From positions 1 to 64,000 of the forward strand of contig RXJW01000055.1 of NCBI GenBank assembly GCA_003963005.1: a stretch of 64,000 nucleotides of DNA. Direction: 5' to 3'. The notes beneath the pieces are model-generated. The model saw only the letters and a program-made list of their open reading frames with translations. It was not told the DNA's origin and ran no database searches. A program made the position numbers and the translations under genes. Shown here in pieces: positions 1-7,365 of the stretch. How positions within the stretch are numbered: position 1 is the first letter of the stretch; each line of letters begins with the position of its first letter. This DNA comes from Burkholderiales bacterium. Its GTDB lineage: Bacteria > Pseudomonadota > Gammaproteobacteria > Burkholderiales > Burkholderiaceae_C.

Positions 1-1
1 G

Positions 2-424
2 TTCTCCTTCGTGCTGACCAACGAGAACCTGCCGCACCAGCTGGCCGACTGGCTGCTGTCGATGAACCTGGGCCAGAACGGCTTCCTGTTCGTCGTGAAC
101 CTGGTGCTGCTGGGCGCCGGCAACTTCATGGACCCGTCGTCGATCATCCTGATCATGGCGCCGATCTTCTTCCCGGCGGCCATGCAGCTCGGCGTGAACC
201 CGGTGCACTTCGGCATCCTGATCGACGTGAACATGGAAGTGGGCCTGTGCCACCCGCCGGTGGGCCTGAACCTCTACGTCGCCTCAGGCATCTCCAAGCT
301 CGGCATCACCGAACTGACCAAAGCGGTCATGCCCTGGCTGCTGACGATGATCGTCTTCCTCGTCATCGTGACCTACTGGCCATGGCTGACACTGGTGGTG
401 CCGCAGGCCATGGGCATGCTCTGA
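2..424 (+). CDS. dctM: TRAP transporter large permease, C-terminal part (DctM family)
   Basis: This is the last 140 residues of a gene that begins before the window. The sequence is very hydrophobic, with at least three membrane segments and the motif GNFMDPSSIILIMAPIFFP, typical of the large (DctM) subunit of tripartite ATP-independent periplasmic transporters. These proteins import C4-dicarboxylates or other organic acids in symport with sodium or protons, together with a periplasmic DctP and a small DctQ subunit, which would lie outside the window. The substrate cannot be inferred from the C-terminus. The next gene follows after 13 bases on the same strand. Confidence 0.85.
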   Translation, partial: FSFVLTNENLPHQLADWLLSMNLGQNGFLFVVNLVLLGAGNFMDPSSIILIMAPIFFPAAMQLGVNPVHFGILIDVNMEVGLCHPPVGLNLYVASGISKLGITELTKAVMPWLLTMIVFLVIVTYWPWLTLVVPQAMGML

Positions 425-437
425 CCGGCGGCCGACG

Positions 438-1421
438 ATGTCGATGAGCCCGCTCGTCTTCGCGCTGGGCTTCGCCATCGTGGCGCTGCTGGTCTACATG
501 GGCCGCTACAGCGGCCGGGTGCGGGCCGAGGCCAGCCGCTTCATCGCCGCGCCGCCGGAGGCCGTCTATGCCGGTGTCGCCGACCTGCAGCGCTGGCAGG
601 CCTGGAACCCCTGGCTCGAACACGCCCGGGATGCCCGGCCCGACATCGACGGCGTCACGCTCGCCTGGAACGTGCCCGACGTGGGCCGCGGCAGCGTGCG
701 CCAGGTGACACAGCGGCCCGGCAGCGCGCTGCGCCAGCAGTTCGACTTCGCCCTGCCCTTCGCCTGCAAGGGCCGCTCGGACTGGCAGTTCGCCCCCGCG
801 CCGGGCGGCACCCGCGTGACCTGGCGGTTCCAGGGCCGCGTCGCCTTCACGCTGCGCGCGTTCGCGGCCACGGTGCAGGGCGCGACGGGGCTGGACCTGC
901 GCTTCGGCCTGGACCGCCTCGCTGCCTCGCTGGAAGGCCGATCACCGGACTACACGCTGGCCTACGCCGGCGTGCAGGACCAGCCTGCGGCCTGCTTCGC
1001 CCAGTTGATGCACCGCGGCCCGCTGGACCGTCTCGCGGCGGACCTGCCTGACCGCATCGACGACGCCCGCCGGCTGATGACCAGCGCCGGGCAGTTGGCT
1101 GACGGCGACGCGGTCGTGCACTACCTGAAGACCCAGCTCAAGCTGCGCGTCGTCGACTGCCGGGTTGGCCTGGCCATCGACGCAGACGCCCCGGTCCCCG
1201 ACGGCCTGACGCGCCACCAGCAGCCGGCCCACGCCGCCTACGTGCTGCACTTCGACGGGACGCCGGAGGCGCTGGAGCTGGCCTGGTACCAGGCGATGCA
1301 GCGCCTGCGCGTGGAGCAGCGCCAGCCGCATCCGCAGCTGCCGCCCTCCGCGCGCTACGCGGGCCCGTCGGCGCCGGGCACCCGCGGGCGGGTGACGCTG
1401 CTCCTGCCGCTGAAAAGCTGA
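438..1421 (+). CDS. SRPBCC-fold protein with GyrI-like C-terminal half
   Basis: A 327-residue protein. It starts with one membrane anchor (about residues 5-21), followed by an SRPBCC/polyketide-cyclase-like ligand-binding domain (about 30-165; the segment ASRFIAAPPEAVYAGVADLQ is the usual first strand and helix). The second half (about 170-325) resembles a GyrI/AraC effector-binding fold, ending LLLPLKS. This two-domain layout is known in proteobacterial proteins of unknown function, and no catalytic residues are evident. It follows the TRAP gene closely but probably is not functionally tied to it. A second in-frame ATG lies two codons downstream of the chosen start. Confidence 0.6.
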   Translation: MSMSPLVFALGFAIVALLVYMGRYSGRVRAEASRFIAAPPEAVYAGVADLQRWQAWNPWLEHARDARPDIDGVTLAWNVPDVGRGSVRQVTQRPGSALRQQFDFALPFACKGRSDWQFAPAPGGTRVTWRFQGRVAFTLRAFAATVQGATGLDLRFGLDRLAASLEGRSPDYTLAYAGVQDQPAACFAQLMHRGPLDRLAADLPDRIDDARRLMTSAGQLADGDAVVHYLKTQLKLRVVDCRVGLAIDADAPVPDGLTRHQQPAHAAYVLHFDGTPEALELAWYQAMQRLRVEQRQPHPQLPPSARYAGPSAPGTRGRVTLLLPLKS

Positions 1422-1446
1422 ACCCCCGCACCGCCGCGGCATGAGC

Positions 1447-1461
1447 CGGCACGGGAGTTGC
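1447..1461 (+). promoter_or_regulatory. sigma-54 type promoter for the NasT-like gene
   Basis: CGGCACGGGAGTTGC matches the sigma-54 consensus TGGCACGNNNNTTGC at all but the first base, with GG and GC separated by exactly 10 bases. Transcription would start near 1473, only about 4 bases before the ATG at 1477. The message would be almost leaderless, and the upstream in-frame ATG at 1441 could not be used from this promoter. This is one of three such elements in the nitrate locus. Confidence 0.55.
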
Positions 1462-1476
1462 GTAACCCGGCCTGAC

Positions 1477-2094
1477 ATGCCCACGACCCTCTTTCCTCTG
1501 CCCGGCCTGCGGGTGCTGCTGGCGGACGCTGGCCAGCGCCGCAGCCCAGTCATCCGCCTGGAGTTGATCCGGCTGCGCTGCCAGCTGGTGGACGTCATCG
1601 ACCTGATGGCACAGCCTGAGGCGCTGCCGCCCGCCCTGGACCGGCTCGCGCCGGAGCTCCTGCTGATCGACTGCGATCAGCCGCCGCCGGTGCTGATCCC
1701 CCAGCTCGGCGAGGCCCTGCAGCGCCAGCCGCGCCCGGTGCTGCTGGTGGCCGAGCAAATGACGCCCGAGCAGATGCGCGATGCCCTGGGGGCCGGCGTG
1801 AGCACGCTGCAACTGGCGGGCCTTCCCCCTCAGCGACTGGGCGCACTGCTGCAACTCGCCCTGGCCCGCTTCGAACACGACCAGAGCCTGCAGCGCGACC
1901 TGCGCCAGACGCAGACGCAGCTGGCCGAGCGCAAGCTCGTCGAGCGTGCACGCGGCATCCTGATGCGCGAACAGAGCCTGGACGAGGAAGCGGCCTTTCA
2001 GCGCTTGCGCCAGATCGCCATGGACAGTGGCCAGACGCTGGCTGCGGTGGCCACGCGCCTGATCGACGCCGACCAGCTGCTGCGCCCACGCTGA
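1477..2094 (+). CDS. nasT: NasT-like ANTAR-domain transcription antiterminator
   Basis: A 205-residue protein. The first two thirds are a degenerate receiver domain: it keeps LLLIDCD around the phospho-acceptor position but has lost the usual acidic pair (VLLADAG). A helical linker leads into a C-terminal ANTAR domain (about residues 130-190, with ERKLVERARGILM and EEAAFQRLRQIAM). ANTAR proteins bind paired small RNA hairpins and prevent termination in leader RNAs. NasT-type members control nitrate assimilation and are normally held inactive by NasS. No NasS homologue is encoded in the window. The gene sits directly upstream of the nrtA leader, its likely target. The start at 1477 is preferred over 1441 because of the sigma-54 element. 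Confidence 0.8.
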   Translation: MPTTLFPLPGLRVLLADAGQRRSPVIRLELIRLRCQLVDVIDLMAQPEALPPALDRLAPELLLIDCDQPPPVLIPQLGEALQRQPRPVLLVAEQMTPEQMRDALGAGVSTLQLAGLPPQRLGALLQLALARFEHDQSLQRDLRQTQTQLAERKLVERARGILMREQSLDEEAAFQRLRQIAMDSGQTLAAVATRLIDADQLLRPR

Positions 2095-2233
2095 CGCGGC
2101 ACCGGGCCGAACTGGGGCGCCGCGCACCAAAGCGGACACAACGGGGCAAGGCACAGCGGTGCAAACCGCCCCGGGCCATGGCAGCGCTGCGCCAGTGGCG
2201 TGCAATCCGCACGATGCCCGCACGCTCCTGGGC

Positions 2234-2249
2234 TGGCACACAACCTGCA
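2234..2249 (+). promoter_or_regulatory. sigma-54 type promoter for nrtABD
   Basis: TGGCACACAACCTGCA carries GG and GC separated by 10 bases and matches the consensus apart from one T of the TTGC block. The predicted start is near 2260, giving a leader of about 169 bases before nrtA. About 110 bases upstream (2123-2139) CGCACCAAAGCGG is a weak partial match to an NtrC site, and GGTGCA at 2158-2163 is a half site. The spacing suits an NtrC-activated promoter, but the operator matches are poor. Confidence 0.65.
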
Positions 2250-2259
2250 TTGATATTCC

Positions 2260-2428
2260 CGAGGCCTGCAATGGCGCTGGCCTCTCGGGCCAGCCGTCCC
2301 TGTGGAGCGGCTGGCACTTCGGGACAACGGCGTCCATCCTCTCCCAGTGCGTCTTCGCTGCCGACGTGTGGCGCGGGCGGAGCGTGGCTGCGACGCCGTT
2401 GCGCCCTGCACGCCCCCAGGAGCCCGTG
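2260..2428 (+). promoter_or_regulatory. nrtA leader with alternative hairpins and an ANTAR-type hexaloop
   Basis: The 169-base untranslated leader holds three mutually exclusive arms. GCTGGCC (2276-2282) pairs perfectly with GGCCAGC (2288-2294, loop of 5). The same middle arm, as GCCAGCC (2289-2295), pairs perfectly with GGCTGGC (2309-2315). Just downstream a 4-bp hairpin (GGAC/GTCC, 2322-2335) closes a six-base loop AACGGC. It has A at loop position 1 and G at position 4, the bases conserved in RNA hairpins bound by ANTAR proteins. GGCGC/GCGCC arms further down could form another stem, but there is no U-run, so a classical intrinsic terminator is not visible. An AGGAG ribosome-binding site precedes nrtA. 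Confidence 0.5.
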
Positions 2429-3685
2429 ATGACCGCCCGCGAGAACTCGACCGACCAGCCCACTCAGCCCGATCTGTCCCGCCGCAGCCTGCTGGCTGCC
2501 GCCGCCAGCCTGCCCGCGCTCGGCCTGACGGGTGGCGCGTGGGCGCTGGGCTCGGACAAGCCCGAGAAGGAAGAGGTCCGCATCGGCTTCATTCCGCTGA
2601 CCGATTGCGCCAGCGTCGTCATGGCCTCGGTACTGGGCTTCGACAAGAAGTACGGCATCAAGATCATCCCCACCAAGGAAGCCTCCTGGGCGGGCGTTCG
2701 CGACAAGCTCGTCAACGGCGAGCTGGACATGGCCCATGTGCTCTACGGCCTTCTCTACGGCGTGCACCTTGGTGTGGCTGGCCCCAAGAAGGACATGGCC
2801 GCGCTGATGACGCTCAACCGCAACGGGCAGGCCATCACGCTGTCCAAGAAGCTGGCCGATGCCGGCGCGGTGGACGGTGCCTCCCTGGCCAAGGCAATGG
2901 CCAAGGACAAGCGCGATTACAGCTTCGCGCAGACCTTCCCGACCGGCACGCACGCCATGTGGCTCTACTACTGGCTGGCCGCACACGGGATCAACCCGTT
3001 CAAGGACGCCAAGGTCATCACCGTGCCACCGCCGCAGATGGTGGCCAACATGCGCGTGGGCAACATGGACGGCTTCTGCGTCGGCGAGCCCTGGGGCCAC
3101 CGCGCGATCATCGACGGCATCGGCATCACCGCCACCACCACGCAGGACATCTGGCCGGAGCACCCGGAGAAGGTGCTCGGCACGACCAGCGACTTCGTCA
3201 AGAAGTACCCCAACACCGCCCGCGCCGTGATCATGGCCGTGCTGGAAGCCAGCCGCTGGATCGACGCCGGCCTCATCAACAAGAACAAGATGGCCGAGAC
3301 GATTGCCGACAAGGCCTACGTCAACACCGGCGTGGACGCCATCAACCAGCGCATCCTCGGCCGCTACCAGAACGGCCTGGGCAAGACCTGGGACGACCCG
3401 CGCCACATGAAGTTCTTCGACGACGGCGCGGTCAACTTCCCCTACCTGTCCGACGGCATGTGGTTCCTGACCCAGCACAAGCGCTGGGGCCTGCTGAAGG
3501 ACCACCCCGACTACCTCGGCACCGCCAAGGCCATCAACCAGACCCAGCTCTACGCCGAAGCCGCCGGCGCGCTCAAGATCAGCGTGCCCAAGGACCCGAT
3601 GCGCAGCTCCAAGCTGCTCGACGGCGTCGTGTGGGACGGCAAGGACCCGGCGAAGTACGCCGACAGCTTCAAGCTCAAGGGGTGA
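2429..3685 (+). CDS. nrtA: nitrate ABC transporter, substrate-binding protein
   Basis: A 418-residue periplasmic binding protein of the NrtA/SsuA family. It starts with a twin-arginine signal (SRRSLLAAAAS, about residues 16-26) and continues with VRIGFIPLTDCASVVMA, the typical first strand of nitrate/nitrite-binding NrtA proteins. It captures nitrate and hands it to NrtB/NrtD. The ATG is placed 7-8 bases after CAGGAG; longer in-frame reading upstream belongs to the leader. The signal peptide argues against a role as the cytoplasmic sensor NasS, a close relative that lacks a signal. It is first in an operon with nrtB (5 bases later) and nrtD. Confidence 0.9.
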   Translation: MTARENSTDQPTQPDLSRRSLLAAAASLPALGLTGGAWALGSDKPEKEEVRIGFIPLTDCASVVMASVLGFDKKYGIKIIPTKEASWAGVRDKLVNGELDMAHVLYGLLYGVHLGVAGPKKDMAALMTLNRNGQAITLSKKLADAGAVDGASLAKAMAKDKRDYSFAQTFPTGTHAMWLYYWLAAHGINPFKDAKVITVPPPQMVANMRVGNMDGFCVGEPWGHRAIIDGIGITATTTQDIWPEHPEKVLGTTSDFVKKYPNTARAVIMAVLEASRWIDAGLINKNKMAETIADKAYVNTGVDAINQRILGRYQNGLGKTWDDPRHMKFFDDGAVNFPYLSDGMWFLTQHKRWGLLKDHPDYLGTAKAINQTQLYAEAAGALKISVPKDPMRSSKLLDGVVWDGKDPAKYADSFKLKG

Positions 3686-3690
3686 TCGCC

Positions 3691-4608
3691 ATGGTGTCCG
3701 CCGTTTTCCATTCGCCCCGTGAGGCCGCCGCCGCGCCCACGGCCTCTGCTGCCTCCGCGACTGTCGTCCGCCCCGCCATGCCTGCCACCGAGACCTCGCC
3801 AGTGCCCGCTGCCAAGCCGGCGCGCGACCCCATCGACTGGAAAGGGATCGCGCTGCGCGTGCTGCCGCCGATCATCAGCATCGCGCTGCTCATCGGCCTG
3901 TGGGGCCTGGCGACGCAGAAAGGAGGCTCGTTTCCAACCCCGGCGGCCACCTTCGACGCCGCCGTCAAGCTCTTCTCCGACCCGTTCTACCGCAACGGTC
4001 CGAACGACCAGGGCATCGGCTGGAACATCCTGAACTCGCTCGGCCGCGTGGGCATGGGCTTCGGTCTGGCGGCGCTGGTGGGCATCCCGCTGGGCTTCAT
4101 CATCGGCCGCTTCGAATTCGCCAACCGCATGGTGTCGCCGCTGATCGCGCTGCTCAAGCCGGTGTCGCCGCTGGCCTGGCTGCCCATCGGCCTGCTGGCC
4201 TTCAAGAGCGCCAACCCGGCGGCGATCTGGACGATCTTCATCTGCTCGATCTGGCCGATGGTGGTGAACACCGCGGTCGGCGTGCAGCGCGTGCCGCAGG
4301 ACTACCTGAACGTGGCCCGCGTGCTCAAGCTCAGCGAGTGGAAGGTCATCACCCGAATCCTGCTGCCCGCGGTGCTGCCTTACGTGCTGACCGGCGTGCG
4401 CCTGTCGGTGGGCACGGCCTGGCTCGTCATCGTCGCCGCCGAGATGCTGACGGGTGGCGTGGGCATCGGCTTCTGGGTGTGGGACGAGTGGAACAACCTC
4501 AACGTCGCCCACATCCTGATCGCCATCTTCGTGATCGGCACGGTGGGTCTGCTGCTCGAATGGCTGCTGATCTCGCTCGCCAAACAGGTCACCTTCGACG
4601 GAGATTGA
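3691..4608 (+). CDS. nrtB: nitrate ABC transporter, permease
   Basis: A 305-residue inner-membrane permease of the BPD_transp_1 family. An Ala/Pro-rich cytoplasmic tail of about 50 residues precedes a first membrane helix (about 53-70). A periplasmic loop and five or six further helices follow. The EAA-loop region around LNVARVLKLSEWKVITRILLP docks the ATPase. The family usually forms homodimers in nitrate, cyanate or taurine importers, and the flanking nrtA and nrtD decide for nitrate here. It starts 5 bases after nrtA and ends 4 bases before the ATPase gene, so the three are one transcript. Confidence 0.9.
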   Translation: MVSAVFHSPREAAAAPTASAASATVVRPAMPATETSPVPAAKPARDPIDWKGIALRVLPPIISIALLIGLWGLATQKGGSFPTPAATFDAAVKLFSDPFYRNGPNDQGIGWNILNSLGRVGMGFGLAALVGIPLGFIIGRFEFANRMVSPLIALLKPVSPLAWLPIGLLAFKSANPAAIWTIFICSIWPMVVNTAVGVQRVPQDYLNVARVLKLSEWKVITRILLPAVLPYVLTGVRLSVGTAWLVIVAAEMLTGGVGIGFWVWDEWNNLNVAHILIAIFVIGTVGLLLEWLLISLAKQVTFDGD

Positions 4609-4612
4609 ACCC

Positions 4613-5410
4613 ATGAAGCCCTTCATCCAGGTCCAGGACGCCGAGATGGTGTTCACCACCCGCAAGGGTCGCTTCCATGCACTGCAGAACGTCAGCCTCG
4701 ACGTGCAGCGCGGGGAGTTCATCACGCTGATCGGTCATTCAGGGTGCGGCAAGTCGACGCTGCTGAACCTGATTGCCGGCCTGCTGCAGCCGACGTCAGG
4801 CGCTCTCATCTGCGACGGCCGCGAAATTGCCGCGCCGGGGCCTGAGCGCGCGGTCGTGTTCCAGAACCATTCGCTGCTGCCCTGGCTGAGCTGCATGGAC
4901 AACGTGCTGCTCGCCGTCGAGTCGGTGTTCGGCGGCAAGGAAGCCTCGGCCAAGCTGAAGGTGCGCGCCCGCGCGGCGCTCGAACTCGTCGGCATGAGCC
5001 ATGCGCTGCACAAGCGCCCGCACGAGATCTCCGGCGGCATGAAGCAGCGCGTGGGCATTGCGCGGGCGCTGGCCATGGAGCCCAAGGTGCTGTTGATGGA
5101 CGAGCCCTTCGGTGCGCTGGACGCGCTGACGCGGGCCAAGCTTCAGGACGAGTTGCTGAAGATCGTCGCGCGCACGCAGAGCACGGTGATCATGGTCACG
5201 CACGACGTGGACGAGGCGGTGCTGCTGTCGGATCGCATCGTCATGATGACCAACGGACCGGCGGCGACGATCGGCGAGATCCTCGACGTCGACATTCCGC
5301 GGCCGCGGGTGCGGGTGGAGTTGGCCGAGGATGCGCGGTATGTGACGGCGCGCAAGGAAGTGATCGACTTCCTGTACACGCGGCATGCGCATGTGGAGCA
5401 GGCGGCTTGA
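4613..5410 (+). CDS. nrtD: nitrate ABC transporter, ATP-binding protein
   Basis: A 265-residue ABC ATPase of the NrtD/SsuB type. Walker A is GHSGCGKST (about residues 43-51), the Q-loop lies in VVFQNHSLLPW, the signature is SGGMKQRVGIARAL, Walker B is VLLMDEPFGALD and the switch is VTHDVDEAV. It powers nitrate import through NrtB. There is no C-terminal NrtA-like regulatory extension as in cyanobacterial NrtC, so a single small ATPase homodimer is expected. It is the last gene of the nrt operon; the next gene is on the opposite strand. Confidence 0.88.
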   Translation: MKPFIQVQDAEMVFTTRKGRFHALQNVSLDVQRGEFITLIGHSGCGKSTLLNLIAGLLQPTSGALICDGREIAAPGPERAVVFQNHSLLPWLSCMDNVLLAVESVFGGKEASAKLKVRARAALELVGMSHALHKRPHEISGGMKQRVGIARALAMEPKVLLMDEPFGALDALTRAKLQDELLKIVARTQSTVIMVTHDVDEAVLLSDRIVMMTNGPAATIGEILDVDIPRPRVRVELAEDARYVTARKEVIDFLYTRHAHVEQAA

Positions 5411-5435
5411 TGCGCTGATTGCGGGTTTCGGGGTT

Positions 5436-5502
5436 GGTTGCTCTTGCTGAGAACCTTTCGACTCGGTGCACCGAGGCGCTAAGGCTCCACGCAAAAGCAA
5501 CC
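5436..5502. terminator. long imperfect hairpin between convergent genes
   Basis: GGTTGCTCTTGC (5436-5447) pairs with GCAAAAGCAACC (5491-5502) at 11 of 12 positions. Inside lies a perfect 14-base palindrome CTCGGTGCACCGAG (5462-5475). The structure sits between the end of nrtD and the end of a sensor kinase gene on the other strand, the position of a bidirectional terminator, but neither side has a clear T-run. It could instead block 3' exonucleases or be a repeat element. Confidence 0.35.
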
Positions 5503-5518
5503 CACAGCCCAGCACCAA

Positions 5519-6655
5519 TCAAAACACCACCTCCACCCTCAACCCGCCCTCCGGCCGATTGCCGAGCACCAACACCGCCCCCTGCCGCCGCACCAACTGG
5601 TGCGCGATGTACAGCCCCAGCCCCGTCCCACCGGTCTCGCGGTTGCGCGACCCCTCCACCCGCCGGAACGGCTGCCGCACCCGCTCCAGTTCCGCCTCGG
5701 GAATGCCCGGCCCATCGTCCTCCACGACCAGCCGCGTCACGCCTGCCGCCAGGTCCACCGTCACGCGTGCCTGCCCGGCATACCGCAGCGCGTTGCCGAC
5801 GAGGTTGTCCACCACGCGCCGCATCGCCACCGGGTCGGCCTGCACCACCGCGGTCGGGCCCTCGAAGCGCACGTCGGCGCCGGTCTCCGCCAGGTCGTCC
5901 ACCGCCGACTGCGCCAGTGCGGAGAGGTCGACCCGCTGCAGCGCCGCCGCCTCGGCGGGCCGGAACACCTCGATGACGCTCTCCACGAGCTGGTTCATCT
6001 CGCGCAGGTCGTCGATGCAGCGCTCGCGCACCTTGGGCTCGACCTCGCCGGTTTCCAGCCGCAGGCGCATCCGCGTGAGGGGCGTGCGCAGGTCGTGCGA
6101 GATGGCCGCCATCATCAAGCCCCGCTCCTCGAACTGGCCGCTCAGTTCAGCCGCCATGCGGTTGAAGACGGCTGCGGCTTCGCGCACCTCGCGGGTCCCG
6201 TCGTGCTCGTCCAGCCGGGGCGCCGGCTGTCCGCGTGACAGCGCCGGCGTCAGCTGCTGCGCTGCGCTGACGAGCCGCCGCACCGGGCGCGCGAGCCACC
6301 GCGACCCCCACCATGCGGCCAGCGCGATGACGATCAGGCGCACGCCATAGTCCACGACGCTGCTGCGCCAGGGCAGCTCCGGCGGCAGTGACGGGAACGT
6401 GGGCAGCGCCGGGGGTGATGCCGGTTTCATCCCGTCGGGCGACGGGCCGCGCCGGGGCGGCCCGTCCATCCCGGGACCCTGAGGGCCATGGGCATGCAGG
6501 CCTGGCAGCCCGCCGCGGGCGTCCGGGCCACCGGGCGACATCAAGGTCCGCGTCACCAGGCCCCATGCCACCAGGTGGCTCAGCGCCAGGGCCGCCCACA
6601 TCAACAGGAAAAGTCGCAGGCCGAGCCGGTCCCAGGTCCGCAAGAACTTCAGCAT
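5519..6655 (-). CDS. EnvZ-type sensor histidine kinase
   Basis: A 378-residue membrane kinase. TM1 is about residues 12-33 and a short periplasmic loop rich in Gly/Pro (about 38-90) follows. TM2 is near 105-120, then HAMP, a HisKA domain with the H-box MAAISHDLRTPLTRMRLRLE, and an HATPase domain with DNLVGNALRYA, DDGPGIPE and GTGLGLYIA motifs. It would phosphorylate the response regulator whose gene overlaps its start by 7 bases. The short sensor loop resembles EnvZ/RstB-like kinases, and the signal is unknown. It is transcribed toward nrtD from a dioxygenase-regulator-kinase operon. Confidence 0.88.
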   Translation of the reverse strand: MLKFLRTWDRLGLRLFLLMWAALALSHLVAWGLVTRTLMSPGGPDARGGLPGLHAHGPQGPGMDGPPRRGPSPDGMKPASPPALPTFPSLPPELPWRSSVVDYGVRLIVIALAAWWGSRWLARPVRRLVSAAQQLTPALSRGQPAPRLDEHDGTREVREAAAVFNRMAAELSGQFEERGLMMAAISHDLRTPLTRMRLRLETGEVEPKVRERCIDDLREMNQLVESVIEVFRPAEAAALQRVDLSALAQSAVDDLAETGADVRFEGPTAVVQADPVAMRRVVDNLVGNALRYAGQARVTVDLAAGVTRLVVEDDGPGIPEAELERVRQPFRRVEGSRNRETGGTGLGLYIAHQLVRRQGAVLVLGNRPEGGLRVEVVF

Positions 6656-7365
6656 GGGCTCACCTCGGCATCGAACAGATAGCCCTCGCCGCGGACCGTG
6701 CGGATCAGGCTGGGCTCCCGCGCGGTGTCGCCCAGCTTGGCCCGCAGTCTGGACACGGCGAGGTCGATGCTGCGGTCGTTCACCTCGACGCCGGGCGCGC
6801 GGGTCAGGTCGATGAGCTGGTCACGACTCAGCACGCGGCCCGGGCGCTGAACGAAGGCGCCGAGCAGCCGGAACTCCGCCGCCGACAACGCGATGCCGAC
6901 GTCTTCCGCGTTGATCAGCTGGCGCGTCATGCGGTCGAAGCGCCAGCGTCCGAAGCGCAGCAGCCGCGCGTCGTCGTCCACACCGCTGAACTGACCCTTG
7001 GTGGCGCGGCGCACGAGCGCCTGCAGGCGGGCCACCAGTTCGCGCGGCTCGAAGGGCTTGGCAAGGTAGTCGTCCGCACCGAGTTCAAGGCCGACGACAC
7101 GGCTCATGGTGTCGCCACGGGCGGTCAGCATCAGCACGGGCGGGGCGTCGGGCAGGGTCTGCAGCCAGCGCAGCAGCGCCAGGCCGTCCTCACCCGGCAG
7201 CATCAGGTCCAGCACGATCGCATCGAACGTCGCCAGCGGCAGCATCTGGCGCATCGCCTGGCCATCGCCCGCCGCGCTGACCTGCCAGCCGAAACCGGCC
7301 AGGTAGGCCGCCAGGCTCGTGCGGATCTCCGCATCGTCGTCGACGACCAGCGCGCGCAGCGTCAT
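6649..7365 (-). CDS. OmpR-family response regulator
   Basis: A 238-residue two-domain regulator. The receiver domain (1-120) has the acidic pair VVDDDAE, the phospho-acceptor Asp in VLDLMLPGEDG and the conserved Lys in LAKPFEP. A winged-helix DNA-binding domain (about 140-235) ends with IRTVRGEGYLFD. The partner kinase lies immediately downstream. The start ATG overlaps the stop codon of the upstream dioxygenase gene (ATGA), so translation is probably coupled. The target is unknown; the operon context suggests it may control the dioxygenase itself. Confidence 0.9.
   Translation of the reverse strand: MTLRALVVDDDAEIRTSLAAYLAGFGWQVSAAGDGQAMRQMLPLATFDAIVLDLMLPGEDGLALLRWLQTLPDAPPVLMLTARGDTMSRVVGLELGADDYLAKPFEPRELVARLQALVRRATKGQFSGVDDDARLLRFGRWRFDRMTRQLINAEDVGIALSAAEFRLLGAFVQRPGRVLSRDQLIDLTRAPGVEVNDRSIDLAVSRLRAKLGDTAREPSLIRTVRGEGYLFDAEVSPC

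Noticed and set aside
2159-2428. N-terminal extension of nrtA by 90 codons
   Set aside because: It would place the Tat signal inside the protein and include the sigma-54 promoter; an AGGAG site precedes the ATG at 2429.
2429-3685. Reading the NrtA-like protein as the sensor NasS
   Set aside because: It has a twin-arginine export signal and lies in an operon with permease and ATPase.
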